Shown in pieces: positions 11,158 to 19,757 of a stretch of 64,000 bases of DNA. The translations under genes were made by a program, and so were the position numbers. The notes under the pieces were generated by a model. The model did not search any database. It was not told where the DNA came from and worked only from the letters and a program-made list of their open reading frames with translations. The DNA comes from Candidatus Gastranaerophilales bacterium (GTDB taxonomy: Bacteria; Cyanobacteriota; Vampirovibrionia; Gastranaerophilales; Gastranaerophilaceae). The stretch covers positions 1-64,000 of the forward strand of contig CALVAO010000004.1 of assembly GCA_944325515.1 (NCBI GenBank), read 5' to 3'. How positions within the stretch are numbered: position 1 is the stretch's first letter; each line of letters opens with the position of its first letter.

Positions 11158-12030
11158 ATGGTCGGAAAAAATGTCTTTAATGACAAAGACTCTATGGATA
11201 TAAGTGAACTAGCTTCTTTAAATGAGGACATTTCACCGGAATTAATTGAGCAGCTGCAGCAAAAACTTGCTCAAGATGCCCAAAATCTAAGCGGTGAAAA
11301 AAAATCAAAAGACAATATAAGTGCAAGTTTTGATGAAAACGATGACACAACTCTTTTTGAAGAACCGCAGGAAGCACAAGAAGCTCAAAAAATACAAGAG
11401 ACACCCGCTCAACAAGAGCAGGAAATCAAGAAAAAACCTATTAATTTAGAAGAAAACTTTGACGACAATTTTATAAAAAAATATAAAGCAAAGCTAAATA
11501 AGCAGCAAAACCTAACTAACGAACAAAAGGCACCAGAAGAAACTTCAATAAGCAGTGCAGCTTTTGCAGAAAATAATACAGAAAAAGAATCTGCTGCGGA
11601 TAATAATATAGAAACTAAATCTCAAGGCAATATCACTGAAAGAAAGCTAACTGCAGAACAAAAGAACTATAATGACAGCCTTGATTTTCTGGACGGTAAT
11701 GTTAAATATTCAAAATATGTCATTTATATTGACCCGCAAAATGTTGATTTTATAGAAAGTTTAACAGTAAAAGAACGTAAAAATTTAATCAACAGGATTT
11801 TACGTGAGCAGGACGATATTGCAATTACAAAACAGCGTTTTCGCATTATCCAAACAGTTATCAAACACGCTATTGTTGCAATATTAACAATTGCAATTTC
11901 AATACCGGTTATTTATATAACAATTAATACATCTCTGGAAGTAACAATAAATAACTACAGGCGTTCTCAATCTATTTTCCAGACACTGTACAAAGAAAAA
12001 GGCAAAATCACCCGTAATGTTAACCGTTAG
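11158..12030 (+). CDS. Acidic low-complexity protein with one membrane helix (290 aa)
   Basis: Family not recognised. Residues 1-170 are Glu/Gln/Ala/Asn-rich and probably disordered. Residues 175-235 form a compact charged region, and one membrane helix follows at about 238-262 with a short basic tail. There is no signal peptide, so the long N-terminal part should face the cytoplasm (tail-anchored type). The start has AAAAGAGAG upstream and an AT-rich promoter region divergent from rfaE1. Its stop codon overlaps that of the convergent gene at 12027. Confidence 0.75.
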   Translation: MVGKNVFNDKDSMDISELASLNEDISPELIEQLQQKLAQDAQNLSGEKKSKDNISASFDENDDTTLFEEPQEAQEAQKIQETPAQQEQEIKKKPINLEENFDDNFIKKYKAKLNKQQNLTNEQKAPEETSISSAAFAENNTEKESAADNNIETKSQGNITERKLTAEQKNYNDSLDFLDGNVKYSKYVIYIDPQNVDFIESLTVKERKNLINRILREQDDIAITKQRFRIIQTVIKHAIVAILTIAISIPVIYITINTSLEVTINNYRRSQSIFQTLYKEKGKITRNVNR

Positions 12031-12731
12031 TCATTGTCTGATTTGCCTAAAATCAAATCAGCAGCATTTTGACCCAATGTATAGCCGCCTATGGAAGCCA
12101 AAACAAAACCGATGCCTTTTAATGTTCCCGGAAGGAATCTAATTGATTTATTCAATACTTTTGTGGTAGAGCAATAATCTTTTAAAGCCTGTGCCTGCTT
12201 GTCTAAGAATGGATTTTTCTTATAATAACCTTCTCTTGCTATGGCGATTTTCTTTCCGGTTTCCGGATCTTTTGTTAACTTTGGCATTCCTATAAATCTT
12301 TTAGCGGCAGCCTCAGCTGTAAACATTGTCCCTAGAGCCAAACCTTCACTAACAGCAGCATCCAGTTTATCATCCGCACATGCAACTTTTACGGCACCCG
12401 TTGCTACTATCAGAGGATTTATATGGTCTGCTGTAAAATTTACAACCTTTCCGATACCATTAAGCATTTTATCACTCTTTGATAAAGCTTTTATTGATTC
12501 TTCTGCGCTTATAATTCCAGCTGCAAGAGCATTTTTCGACTCTTTAGCAATATTAGCAGCACCTTTTACTGCATTTGTAACCTGTCCTGCAGCAATATCA
12601 AAGTTCATAGCGCCAACAAACGGATTGTTTGAAGCCAATGCCTCAGCTCCGCGGTTTGCTCTTCTGGATGAGAATATACCGCTTGATGTAATTGATGGCA
12701 TAAATGCTGAAATTGCTAAACCTGATGTCAT
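12027..12731 (-). CDS. Lineage-specific Ala-rich protein (234 aa) behind an HLR1-type promoter
   Basis: Family not recognised. The 234-residue protein is rich in Ala, Gly, Ile and Lys, with amphipathic stretches (residues 45-120) and a hydrophobic C-terminal segment (about 200-225, GIGFVLASIGGYTLG) that could insert in a membrane. There is no signal peptide. The start ATG has GAAGG upstream. A composite HLR1-type promoter lies at 12770-12834, the clearest regulatory feature of the gene. The stop overlaps the stop of the convergent 290-aa gene by 4 bp. Expression is probably controlled by a response regulator of RpaB type. Confidence 0.75.
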   Translation of the reverse strand: MTSGLAISAFMPSITSSGIFSSRRANRGAEALASNNPFVGAMNFDIAAGQVTNAVKGAANIAKESKNALAAGIISAEESIKALSKSDKMLNGIGKVVNFTADHINPLIVATGAVKVACADDKLDAAVSEGLALGTMFTAEAAAKRFIGMPKLTKDPETGKKIAIAREGYYKKNPFLDKQAQALKDYCSTTKVLNKSIRFLPGTLKGIGFVLASIGGYTLGQNAADLILGKSDND

Positions 12732-12769
12732 TTACTGAACCTTCACTATACTATTAAACACACTGTATT

Positions 12770-12834
12770 TATATAAAGTATTTTGGTAAACAAAAATTGC
12801 ATAAAAAAAGTAAAATTTTACAAAAGTTTACAAT
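12770..12834 (-). promoter_or_regulatory. HLR1-type composite promoter
   Basis: TTTACAAA-AG-TTTACAAT (12817-12834) fits the HLR1 consensus at every defined position. Read toward the minus-strand gene, AAATACTTTATATA follows 33 bp later (12770-12783). The same pair with the same spacing occurs at 57718-57782 and, with 34 bp, at 38137-38202. The box is 86 bp from the ATG at 12731. Confidence 0.7.
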
Positions 12835-12866
12835 GCCAAAACGCCATCTGGCTTAGCCTTATAGCC

Positions 12867-14210
12867 CTATGCCTCTTCTGAAATTTCTTCTTCTTTTACA
12901 GGTTCTTTATAGATTTTCAGTTTAGTAATTCTAGCCCCGTCAATTTCCATTACAGTGAAGGTTAGCCCGTTAAAAGAAACTGAATCACCAACATTTGCAA
13001 TACGACCTAATAATTTAACAACTAAACCAGCAATTGTATCTACATCGTCTTCTTCAAATAATGATTCTCGTAAATCAAAGAACTTAACAAGTTCATCTAT
13101 TCTTAACATTGCATTAACAATATAAGTATTTTCAGCAACTTCTTTTATATCGGCTTCTGTATCTTCATCAAATTCATCCTGCACATCCCCGATAATTTCT
13201 TCTAACACATCTTCTAGCGTTATTAATCCGGAAGTACCGCCGAACTCATCGATAACCACAGCAATCTGACAATGCAGACGTTTAAATTCAATAATAAGAT
13301 TATCAAGAGTCATTGTTTCCGGAACCAGCATTAACGGTCTTATTAATTTCTCAATAGAGTATTTTTCTTTTGTCATAGTAAGAGAATACAAATCTTTTAC
13401 ATGAATAAAACCGAGAATTTTATCAATATTTTCTTCATAAACCGGATATCTTGTATACTGGTTTTTAAGAGCAACTTCGTTTAATTCTTCGTATGAAATA
13501 TCATTTGGAATACAAACCATGTCTGTTCTTGGTATCATAACCTGCTTTGCCATAAGATCGGAAAATTTAAACATATTATGAAGCATCTCAGCTTCTGTTT
13601 CATTTAATACCCCCTCGTTATAGCTTACATCCACAAGCATATCCAATTCTTCAGTTGAATGCACCAGTGAAGCATCTTCAGAATTAGCATGGCAGGCTGA
13701 GAGAATTTTATTACCGGAAACTTCAAGAAGCCATACAAATGGTTTAAATATTGTTATAAACATATCCATTGGTCTTGAAATCATAAGAGCAAGACTTTCC
13801 GGATGTCTTAATGCAATACATTTAGGCAGCTGCTCGCCTAAAAGAACATGGAAATAAGTCACAAGTACAAATGAAATCGGAACAGCAATCACATGAGCTG
13901 TCACCAGAGAATTTGATAACGGTAAAAGCCGTATGACCGGCTCAATCAATTGAACAATTGTTGCTTCTGCAACCCAACCTAAAGCAATACTTGCAATTGT
14001 TACACCGAGTTGAGCGGCAGCGAGCATTCTATTAACATCGTTTACAAGTTTTAGAGCTTTTTTAGCGTTAGAATTTCCCTCATTACACAACTGTTCCAAA
14101 CGAGTTTTTCTAACCTTTACGAGTGAAAACTCTGCTGCAACAAAAAAACCGTTAACAAATAGTAAAAATAATATAATAAAAATATTTATAAATATGTCAG
14201 TTAGGTTCAT
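12867..14210 (-). CDS. CNNM/CorC-family transporter-associated protein (HlyC/CorC)
   Basis: A 447-residue inner-membrane protein of the group implicated in divalent-cation (Mg2+/Co2+) homeostasis. The N-terminal DUF21/CNNM domain (residues 1-190) has about four hydrophobic helices. Two CBS domains follow (about 210-345, with MIPRTDMVCIPNDISYEEL and VVIDEFGGTSGLITLEDVLEE), and the C-terminal CorC_HlyC domain covers about 360-435. The old name haemolysin is misleading. It is monocistronic on the minus strand, with GAGAG before the start. Substrate specificity cannot be told from sequence. Confidence 0.93.
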   Translation of the reverse strand: MNLTDIFINIFIILFLLFVNGFFVAAEFSLVKVRKTRLEQLCNEGNSNAKKALKLVNDVNRMLAAAQLGVTIASIALGWVAEATIVQLIEPVIRLLPLSNSLVTAHVIAVPISFVLVTYFHVLLGEQLPKCIALRHPESLALMISRPMDMFITIFKPFVWLLEVSGNKILSACHANSEDASLVHSTEELDMLVDVSYNEGVLNETEAEMLHNMFKFSDLMAKQVMIPRTDMVCIPNDISYEELNEVALKNQYTRYPVYEENIDKILGFIHVKDLYSLTMTKEKYSIEKLIRPLMLVPETMTLDNLIIEFKRLHCQIAVVIDEFGGTSGLITLEDVLEEIIGDVQDEFDEDTEADIKEVAENTYIVNAMLRIDELVKFFDLRESLFEEDDVDTIAGLVVKLLGRIANVGDSVSFNGLTFTVMEIDGARITKLKIYKEPVKEEEISEEA

Positions 14211-14411
14211 TTACTCTCTAATTACCTTTAGAATTATACATTTAATTTTACAATACATAAGATTATTTTGCAATATTTTGCCCTGCATACTATAATATCA
14301 CAACTGTCTGACAAAAATAATCATATAAAAGCAAGACATCGCATATAAAAGAGATTTCTCTTGTAATAAAATTGACCGGACAATAAAATGAGAAGTCATC
14401 TTGTAAGTTTC

Positions 14412-14488
14412 TGTCATCTTAAAAGCGTAGAAAGTTTCAGTAGGGTAGACTTCAGTCTACCTTATTATTTGGTAGACTAAAGTCTACC
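14412..14488. repeat. Dispersed repeat modules with two GGTAGACT palindromes
   Basis: Positions 14412-14433 repeat the module at 5210-5231 with one base changed. Two GGTAGACT-nn-AGTCTACC palindromes follow at 14444-14461 and 14471-14488. A C-rich/G-rich hairpin lies at about 14530-14570. The spacer 14211-14834 contains no gene I can support, only such modules and the promoter of the DUF3326 gene. Confidence 0.7.
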
Positions 14489-14608
14489 TACCCGACTTGC
14501 GGTATCTAATCAAAATTACAAACATTATTAACCCCTCCCCCCAGCCCCCTCCCACAAGGGGTGGGGGAAGATGCTTGCTATAAGTGGGCTGAGTGTGTAG
14601 GGTGCAAA

Positions 14609-14675
14609 TTTTTGCACCAATATTTTTCATAAACAAATACACGCGGGTAATTTTTAAATCCAATAATTGTGCAAT
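14609..14675. repeat. Short MITE-like repeat, copy 2
   Basis: Second copy of the element at 5102-5167, same orientation, differing at a few positions in its 3' half. It starts with TTGCACCAATATTTTTC and ends near TTGTGCAA. Confidence 0.7.
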
Positions 14676-14746
14676 GAATTGCTCCCTACACCTTGAACTA
14701 CGCATCTATTCATAATCACATACTTCATCTCTTTTTTATCACTTGA

Positions 14747-14768
14747 CGGCTATTCAGCATGACAGTTA
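14747..14768 (+). repeat. Third partial copy of the dispersed repeat end
   Basis: CGGCTATTCAGCATGACAG and the next three bases match 5419-5440 except for one substitution and one missing base. This is the 3' end module of the family whose longer copies are at 5325-5442 and 18411-18529. Confidence 0.6.
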
Positions 14769-14797
14769 TTGTCTGGTTAATTTCCGACTTATAAATC

Positions 14798-14827
14798 TTG
14801 TTATTTACCTACCAGCTATGATATTAT
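14798..14827 (+). promoter_or_regulatory. Promoter giving a leaderless DUF3326 mRNA
   Basis: TTGTTA (14798-14803) and TATTAT (14822-14827) are 18 bp apart. The ATG at 14835 is 8 bp after the -10 box, at the predicted +1, and no ribosome site is present. Confidence 0.6.
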
Positions 14828-14834
14828 ATAGTCT

Positions 14835-15779
14835 ATGAAAACAGGAGCATTTATAGTCCCGACAGGTATTGGAGCATCGATTGGAGGATTTGCAGGAGAT
14901 GCAAGTTATTGGGCACGCAGATTTGCACAAAAAGCCCGATTAATAGTAAATCCAAACGTTGTTAATGCGGCGTGCTTCTCCGGAATTACGGAGAATATGC
15001 TGTATGTTGAAGGATATTCTTTAGATGAATTTTTTAAAGGTAAATTAAACCTAATACCTTCAAACAATAACAAAATTGGAGTGATTTTTGATAAATCAAT
15101 TCCGCAAAATGTTTTAAATGTTCATATTAATACAATAAATGCCGTAAAAACTGTTTATGGGATTGATATAGCAGGCATAGAAATTACAAAAGAGAATGTC
15201 GGAATTGAATTTTTTATAGACCATTCTGGAATTTCTACAGGTAATGTAAAAAATCTTTCTACAATTAAAGATGCCGGAGAAAAATTAATTGCAGACGGTG
15301 CTGAAGCGCTTGCTATTGTCTGCAGATTCCCCGAAGAGCAGGGTGAAGATTATGCTAACGGGCTGGGTGTTGACCCTGTAGGCGGAGTAGAAGCAATAAT
15401 TTCTCACTATATATCAAAAGAATTAGAGATTCCATGCGCACACGCTCCGGCATTTGATGATATTACGATTTCAACCAAAATCGTTGATAAACGCTGTGCT
15501 GCTGAATATATAACACCGACATTTTTGCCCTGCATATTGTTAGGACTAAATCAAGCACCTAAGTTTTCTAAAACAGAAGGGATAAATATCACGGATATAG
15601 ATTTTTTAATAGTTCCGTACAATGCAACAGGATGTGTACCGGTACTGGAAGCTGCAAAGAGGGAAATAAAAACATTCGCTGTTAAAGAAAATGAAACAAT
15701 TCTTAACGTAACACCAGTGAATTTTGCAAAAACATGTGTTATAATGGAAACGTACGATGAAATAATGGAGAGCTTTTAG
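14835..15779 (+). CDS. DUF3326 family protein
   Basis: A 314-residue soluble protein starting MKTGAFIVPTGIGASIGGFAGD, typical of DUF3326, which I remember as widespread in cyanobacteria and plastid-bearing eukaryotes and of unknown function. Gly-rich conserved segments occur near residues 10-22 and 178-190 (GLGVDPVGGVEAII), and acidic/His-rich ones near 200-215 (CAHAPAFDD). It has no signal peptide or membrane helix. The ATG lies on the predicted +1 of its promoter and lacks a ribosome site. The next gene begins 1 bp after the stop, so it heads an operon with a secreted repeat protein and a pilin. Family placement is from memory. Confidence 0.85.
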   Translation: MKTGAFIVPTGIGASIGGFAGDASYWARRFAQKARLIVNPNVVNAACFSGITENMLYVEGYSLDEFFKGKLNLIPSNNNKIGVIFDKSIPQNVLNVHINTINAVKTVYGIDIAGIEITKENVGIEFFIDHSGISTGNVKNLSTIKDAGEKLIADGAEALAIVCRFPEEQGEDYANGLGVDPVGGVEAIISHYISKELEIPCAHAPAFDDITISTKIVDKRCAAEYITPTFLPCILLGLNQAPKFSKTEGINITDIDFLIVPYNATGCVPVLEAAKREIKTFAVKENETILNVTPVNFAKTCVIMETYDEIMESF

Positions 15780-15780
15780 T

Positions 15781-16233
15781 ATGAAGAAAACAAGAAACAT
15801 TTACCCTAAGTTACTGTTGCCAGCAGTAATCATTTGTGCAGTATGTTTTTGCACAACCCCAGTCCAAGCTATATTGCAGAATCATACTGTTGATACAGTA
15901 TTAGACCATAGCACAGATAATACGTTATTGCATTATCAAAATAATGGTCTCGGTGGTGGAGGAGGCATCAGCAGTGATGGTTCAGCACCTGGTGATAAAA
16001 ATCAAAATCATTACGAACTAGAACTGCCTAATAAGCCGTTGGACCCTAATGGATGGATAGATACAGATACAGATACGGATACAGATACGGATACAGATAC
16101 GGACTCTAATAACGGCTCCAACCTCCCGAATGTTACGGGTGGTGACCCGACAGAACTTGAACCACCATCTGATAACGCCCCTGGATATAATATTCCGACC
16201 CAAAATGGTATAAACTATCGTATCAAACAATAA
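15781..16233 (+). CDS. Secreted Asp-Thr repeat protein (150 aa)
   Basis: Family not recognised. A Sec signal peptide is clear: basic MKKTRN, hydrophobic core about residues 11-26, likely cleavage after PVQA (about 30). The mature part is low-complexity: a Gly-rich patch (about 58-70), then a run of Asp-Thr dipeptides (about 93-107) encoded by alternating GATACA/GATACG hexamers at 16057-16103, then Pro/Asn-rich sequence. Acidic DT repeats could bind Ca2+ or act as a flexible linker. It starts 1 bp after the DUF3326 stop, with its ribosome site inside that gene, and precedes a pilin gene by 12 bp. The tandem hexamers may vary in number between strains. Confidence 0.8.
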   Translation: MKKTRNIYPKLLLPAVIICAVCFCTTPVQAILQNHTVDTVLDHSTDNTLLHYQNNGLGGGGGISSDGSAPGDKNQNHYELELPNKPLDPNGWIDTDTDTDTDTDTDTDSNNGSNLPNVTGGDPTELEPPSDNAPGYNIPTQNGINYRIKQ

Positions 16234-16245
16234 GGTATAAAGAAG

Positions 16246-16908
16246 ATGAAACAATTCCAATACGGTTTTACTATGGCAGAACTGCTTCTTAGTATCGCAA
16301 TTATAGGCGTTGTATCTGCTATGGGCATGACAATTGCAAAGCATAGTTCTGAAAAAGCATATAATCTGTTTTATTATAATGGTTATATCAATTTATACAA
16401 TGCTATTGCTGATGCAAGAGCAGAGTCTAAAGAATCCAAAACAGATATTATGCAGCATGTAAACGCTATATTAAACAGAGATCCTAATGCAGAAGAAATT
16501 AATACACAGGACACAAGATATTTCAGAATTGATATGACAGTGCCGCAGGCAAAAACAAGAACTAATAACGGTCAAGCAACTGTCGGGTTATTATACATTA
16601 ATGATGACACAAACGGCTTACTAGTACCACTTGTACCCGATAACGATAGTGTCCCGAATCTGCAGGACCGGAGGGATTTATTGCCAACATACATTGATAA
16701 CGGTGTTGTTGGACGTACCAAAAGAATTGGGAACGCCTATGAATACGTTGCACCCGCATATTATTCATACAGAGAAGCATATTGCAGATTATTCAGAAAT
16801 CAATCATTGACAGTTGATGGGATAACCGTTATTAGTTGCGTAGGTTTTCCGCTTGATAACAATGCTCGCGGATTCCTAAAAGTTGCGGATCCAAGAACTG
16901 CACGATAG
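16246..16908 (+). CDS. Type IV pilin-like (prepilin) protein
   Basis: The N terminus MKQFQYG|FTMAELLLSI is a class III (prepilin) signal: short basic leader, Gly at -1, Phe at +1, Glu at +5 and a hydrophobic helix to about residue 30. A prepilin peptidase would cut after Gly7. The remaining 190 residues form a globular extracytoplasmic domain without recognised family; it ends with Cys-containing segments near residues 180 and 199. It is the last gene of the DUF3326-secreted-pilin operon, with a terminator at 16929. It is probably a minor pilin or a pseudopilin of a secretion/competence system, but no assembly genes are in the window. Confidence 0.85.
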   Translation: MKQFQYGFTMAELLLSIAIIGVVSAMGMTIAKHSSEKAYNLFYYNGYINLYNAIADARAESKESKTDIMQHVNAILNRDPNAEEINTQDTRYFRIDMTVPQAKTRTNNGQATVGLLYINDDTNGLLVPLVPDNDSVPNLQDRRDLLPTYIDNGVVGRTKRIGNAYEYVAPAYYSYREAYCRLFRNQSLTVDGITVISCVGFPLDNNARGFLKVADPRTAR

Positions 16909-16928
16909 TAAAATAACAAACTAACAGA

Positions 16929-16966
16929 GTCCGGAAATGAAGATCACTTCCGGACCCTTTTAGTTT
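16929..16966 (+). terminator. Terminator after the pilin gene
   Basis: GTCCGGAA (16929-16936) pairs with TTCCGGAC (16948-16955), followed by a T-rich tract. It lies 21 bp after the pilin stop. Confidence 0.8.
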
Positions 16967-16985
16967 TCCTTTTATGCAACTTAGT

Positions 16986-18278
16986 TTATTTCAAATTTAC
17001 AGTATTATTTTTTGCTAAGAATTCTGTAACTTTTTCATTCAATGCCTGTTGTGATATTGCATTGAATACTCCAGGAGTTTGTGAAAGCTGTTTCACAAGA
17101 GTCGCCGGATCCATATGGTACATGCTGCCCAATTCTGCAAGCTTTGCATTAAAATCAGATTGAGAAACTGTTATCTTTTCTTCTTTTGCAATCTTATCAA
17201 TTACAAGAGAATTTTTAACTCTTACAGCTGCATCTTCCTTTAAATCAGCCATAATTTTGTCATACCCTTGAGCTTCTACCGCCTGTTCCCAAGTAAAACC
17301 TTGCATAGAAAGCTTTTGTTTGTATTCTTCCACAAGTTGATCCGCTTCTCTATCAATCATAGACTGCTGTATGTCAACTTTTGCCTCAGATACAACTTTT
17401 TCAAAAACTGCCTTTTCAGAATTTGTTCTATCAATATCGGCCTTTTGATTGTCTAAGTATTTTTGGATATCAGCCTTTAAATCATCTACTGTTTTAAAAG
17501 GACCAATTTTTTGTACAAATTCATCATTAAGTTCCGGTAATACCTTTGATTTGATTTCATTTATTTTACATTTGAACACAGCCGGCTGTCCTGCAAGTTT
17601 TTTCTCATGATATTCCTGCGGGAAAGTGACATTGATTTCAAATTCTTCTCCCAGAGCTCTGTCTGACAGCTGTTCAGCAAATCCTGGAATAAAACTTGAA
17701 TGAGCCAAATCTAACGTATAGTTTTTGGCATCTCCATGTTCAATCTTTTCACCGTTTACAAAACCTTCAAAATCAAAAACAACAGTATCATCAGCTTTTG
17801 TCTTTCTGTCAGTTACAACAACAGTTGCAGCGTGCTGCTGAAGCAGGCTGTCTATTGATTTTTGAAGTGCATCTTCCGGAGTCTTATAAGCTTCTACATC
17901 AATTGTTAAACCTTTGTACTCACCCAGAGTTACTTCCGGACGCAGTTCAAGTTTAGCTGTGATTTTTAAATCTTCACCGATTTTGTAATCATATGATTCT
18001 ACATACGGTTGAGCGACCACGTCAAACTCGTTTTCTCTAATTACTTGAGAAAATATCTTTGGAAGAGCATTTTCTAATGCTTCATGTTTAATCCTTTCTT
18101 CGCCGATATTTTGCTCAACAATATTCCTCGGAGCCTTACCTTTTCTAAAACCCGGAATATTTAAGTATTGTGAAATGTGTTTTGCTGCATTATTATAATA
18201 ATTTACAGCATCTTTTGCAGGTATTGTAATGTCTACTTTTACAATATTATCTGCTTGTTTTTCTACAGTTGTATTCAT
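16986..18278 (-). CDS. tig: Trigger factor, ribosome-associated chaperone
   Basis: Binds the ribosome exit tunnel and assists folding of nascent chains, with peptidyl-prolyl isomerase activity. The ribosome-binding signature GFRKGKAPRNIVE is near residue 43, and the FKBP-like domain lies at about 150-240 (DTVVFDFEGFVNGE, and IPGFAEQLSDRALGE). A helical C-terminal chaperone domain follows. I chose the ATG at 18278 (430 aa), with GAGGA upstream, rather than an upstream start at 18338 that adds a non-conserved extension. The usual partners clpP and clpX are not next to it. The gene stands alone on the minus strand. Confidence 0.96.
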   Translation of the reverse strand: MNTTVEKQADNIVKVDITIPAKDAVNYYNNAAKHISQYLNIPGFRKGKAPRNIVEQNIGEERIKHEALENALPKIFSQVIRENEFDVVAQPYVESYDYKIGEDLKITAKLELRPEVTLGEYKGLTIDVEAYKTPEDALQKSIDSLLQQHAATVVVTDRKTKADDTVVFDFEGFVNGEKIEHGDAKNYTLDLAHSSFIPGFAEQLSDRALGEEFEINVTFPQEYHEKKLAGQPAVFKCKINEIKSKVLPELNDEFVQKIGPFKTVDDLKADIQKYLDNQKADIDRTNSEKAVFEKVVSEAKVDIQQSMIDREADQLVEEYKQKLSMQGFTWEQAVEAQGYDKIMADLKEDAAVRVKNSLVIDKIAKEEKITVSQSDFNAKLAELGSMYHMDPATLVKQLSQTPGVFNAISQQALNEKVTEFLAKNNTVNLK

Positions 18279-18410
18279 GCTTTTATCCTCTTTTCTTTGG
18301 TTTATTATAAAACTACTACAAACAGAGGATATATGCAACTTTATATAAAACCCGATTAGTTCTTGTCACAAATCTCTGTATAACTATCGGGTAAAAAATG
18401 TGACATTAAT

Positions 18411-18529
18411 TTAACTGTCAAACTGAACAAGCCGGCGTGGAAGTTTTTATTTTACGGGTGTTACAACAATCTAAGGCGCGTTTCAGCATCTTACCAGCTG
18501 AAAAATTCTACTTCACATCCGGTAAGATC
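18411..18529 (-). repeat. Dispersed repeat, inverted copy of 5325-5442
   Basis: The reverse complement of this segment matches 5325-5442, with the best block around GCTGAAACGCGCCTTAG. The spacer 18279-18998 has no gene I can support. It holds this repeat plus two long perfect hairpins. Confidence 0.75.
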
Positions 18530-18667
18530 TCCTTCCCTGGATGGGGAAGGCTGGGATGGGGTGAATAGAACGACAACGCGCTTACTCTTGCAACAACTCC
18601 AATCAACGCATATTGAAATAAAATTAATCTTTCTATAGCATAAACTAATCCTAAGATATTACGAATA

Positions 18668-18698
18668 AGTTATAGTCAAGCAATGCTTGACTATAACT
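18668..18698. repeat. 15-bp perfect palindrome
   Basis: AGTTATAGTCAAGCA, one base, then its exact complement. It is part of the repeat-rich spacer between tig and the response regulator. It may be a cruciform or protein-binding site, or a terminator in either direction. Confidence 0.55.
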
Positions 18699-18788
18699 AA
18701 GTTTTTCCAAATATATTTGATAATAAATTGTTCTTTATTTTATTAAAATATTTTTTAAATTAAACTAATTTATACCGCCGAGTATCAC

Positions 18789-18832
18789 CCCTGCACACTC
18801 CTTCCCCCTGGATGGGGAAGGAGTGTGCAGGG
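18789..18832. repeat. 19-bp perfect inverted repeat
   Basis: CCCTGCACACTCCTTCCCC (18789-18807) pairs with 18814-18832 across a 6-base loop. Related GGATGGGGAAGG sequence occurs at 18540-18550. It is a GC-rich island in AT-rich DNA, typical of dispersed palindromic repeats. Confidence 0.65.
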
Positions 18833-18998
18833 TGCAAAACCTAGGGTATCGGTTACAGCTGCACCTTACATTGATTTTTACCGAGCAGTTCTGCCCTGCG
18901 GGAGAGCTGCAGCCGTATTTGAGACTACGACGAAAACTACGGATGCAGTGAGGGGGCAGCAAGAATCCTATTTTATTCTTTCTGCCCCGACATATAAT

Positions 18999-19685
18999 TT
19001 ATACCAAACCTTCTTTTACGGCTTTTACTGCAGCCTGTACTCTATCATTAACGCACATCTTCTGCAAAATTGAACAGACATGAGCTTTTGCAGTATGAAC
19101 ACTAACTATCAATTCTTTGGCAATTTCAGTGTTGCTTTTTCCGTCTACCAAATGCTTAAGAACTTCAAATTCTCTTTCTGTAAGAGGAACACGACCTTCT
19201 TCAGAAGATTTATCTTTCAATATGCCTATTGTTTCCTGCTTTGGAAAAGAATCCAGAACTTTTCTTGCAATTACAGGATCCAGCCAGCAGACACCATTTT
19301 TTACGTCACGTATAACATCTGCAAGCTTTGAAGGGTCAATATCTTTTAAACAGTAAGCCATTGCTCCGGAGGATAACGCTGCTATTACTTCCTCTTCCCT
19401 GTCATGAGAAGTCAAAGCGATTACTTTAATATCTTTATTCATCTCTTTAACTTTAACTGTAGCCTCTATACCATTCATGCCGGCAAGACCTAAGTCCATA
19501 AGTACAATATCAGGTGTGTGCTGTTCTATTAATTTTAATCCGTCGATAGCGTTATCACTCTCTGCTACAACATTTATATCCTCATTTGAGTTCAATGCAC
19601 ATCTTAAGCCTACACGCGTTAGTTTAAAATCTTCTATTATAATTACGCTAATAGTCTTTTTTTCTGTACTTACTGCTGTTGTCAT
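18999..19685 (-). CDS. NarL/FixJ-family response regulator
   Basis: A 228-residue two-component regulator. The receiver domain (about residues 11-130) has the acidic pair near residues 18-19, the phosphorylation Asp at about 64 (VLMDLGLAGMNG) and the conserved Thr and Lys further on. A LuxR-type helix-turn-helix follows (about 163-225, LTEREFEVLKHLVDGKSNTE). The start has TAGGAGGAT upstream. No histidine kinase is adjacent, so its signal is unknown. Its DNA-binding domain closely resembles the stand-alone one at 50665-50886, which suggests a shared ancestry or target site. It is not of the OmpR type, so it is not the RpaB homologue predicted to bind the HLR1 boxes. Confidence 0.93.
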   Translation of the reverse strand: MTTAVSTEKKTISVIIIEDFKLTRVGLRCALNSNEDINVVAESDNAIDGLKLIEQHTPDIVLMDLGLAGMNGIEATVKVKEMNKDIKVIALTSHDREEEVIAALSSGAMAYCLKDIDPSKLADVIRDVKNGVCWLDPVIARKVLDSFPKQETIGILKDKSSEEGRVPLTEREFEVLKHLVDGKSNTEIAKELIVSVHTAKAHVCSILQKMCVNDRVQAAVKAVKEGLV

Positions 19686-19757
19686 GTTCTAATCCTCCTA
19701 ATGTTTTCACCCCTCTATTAAATAATAGTCACAATTCTTAGTACATTACCCAATTTA

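Noticed and set aside
14484-14705. Small open frame on the minus strand in the repeat-rich spacer
   Set aside because: It runs across the palindromes, the GC-rich hairpin and the 66-bp repeat, and has no ribosome site or conserved pattern.
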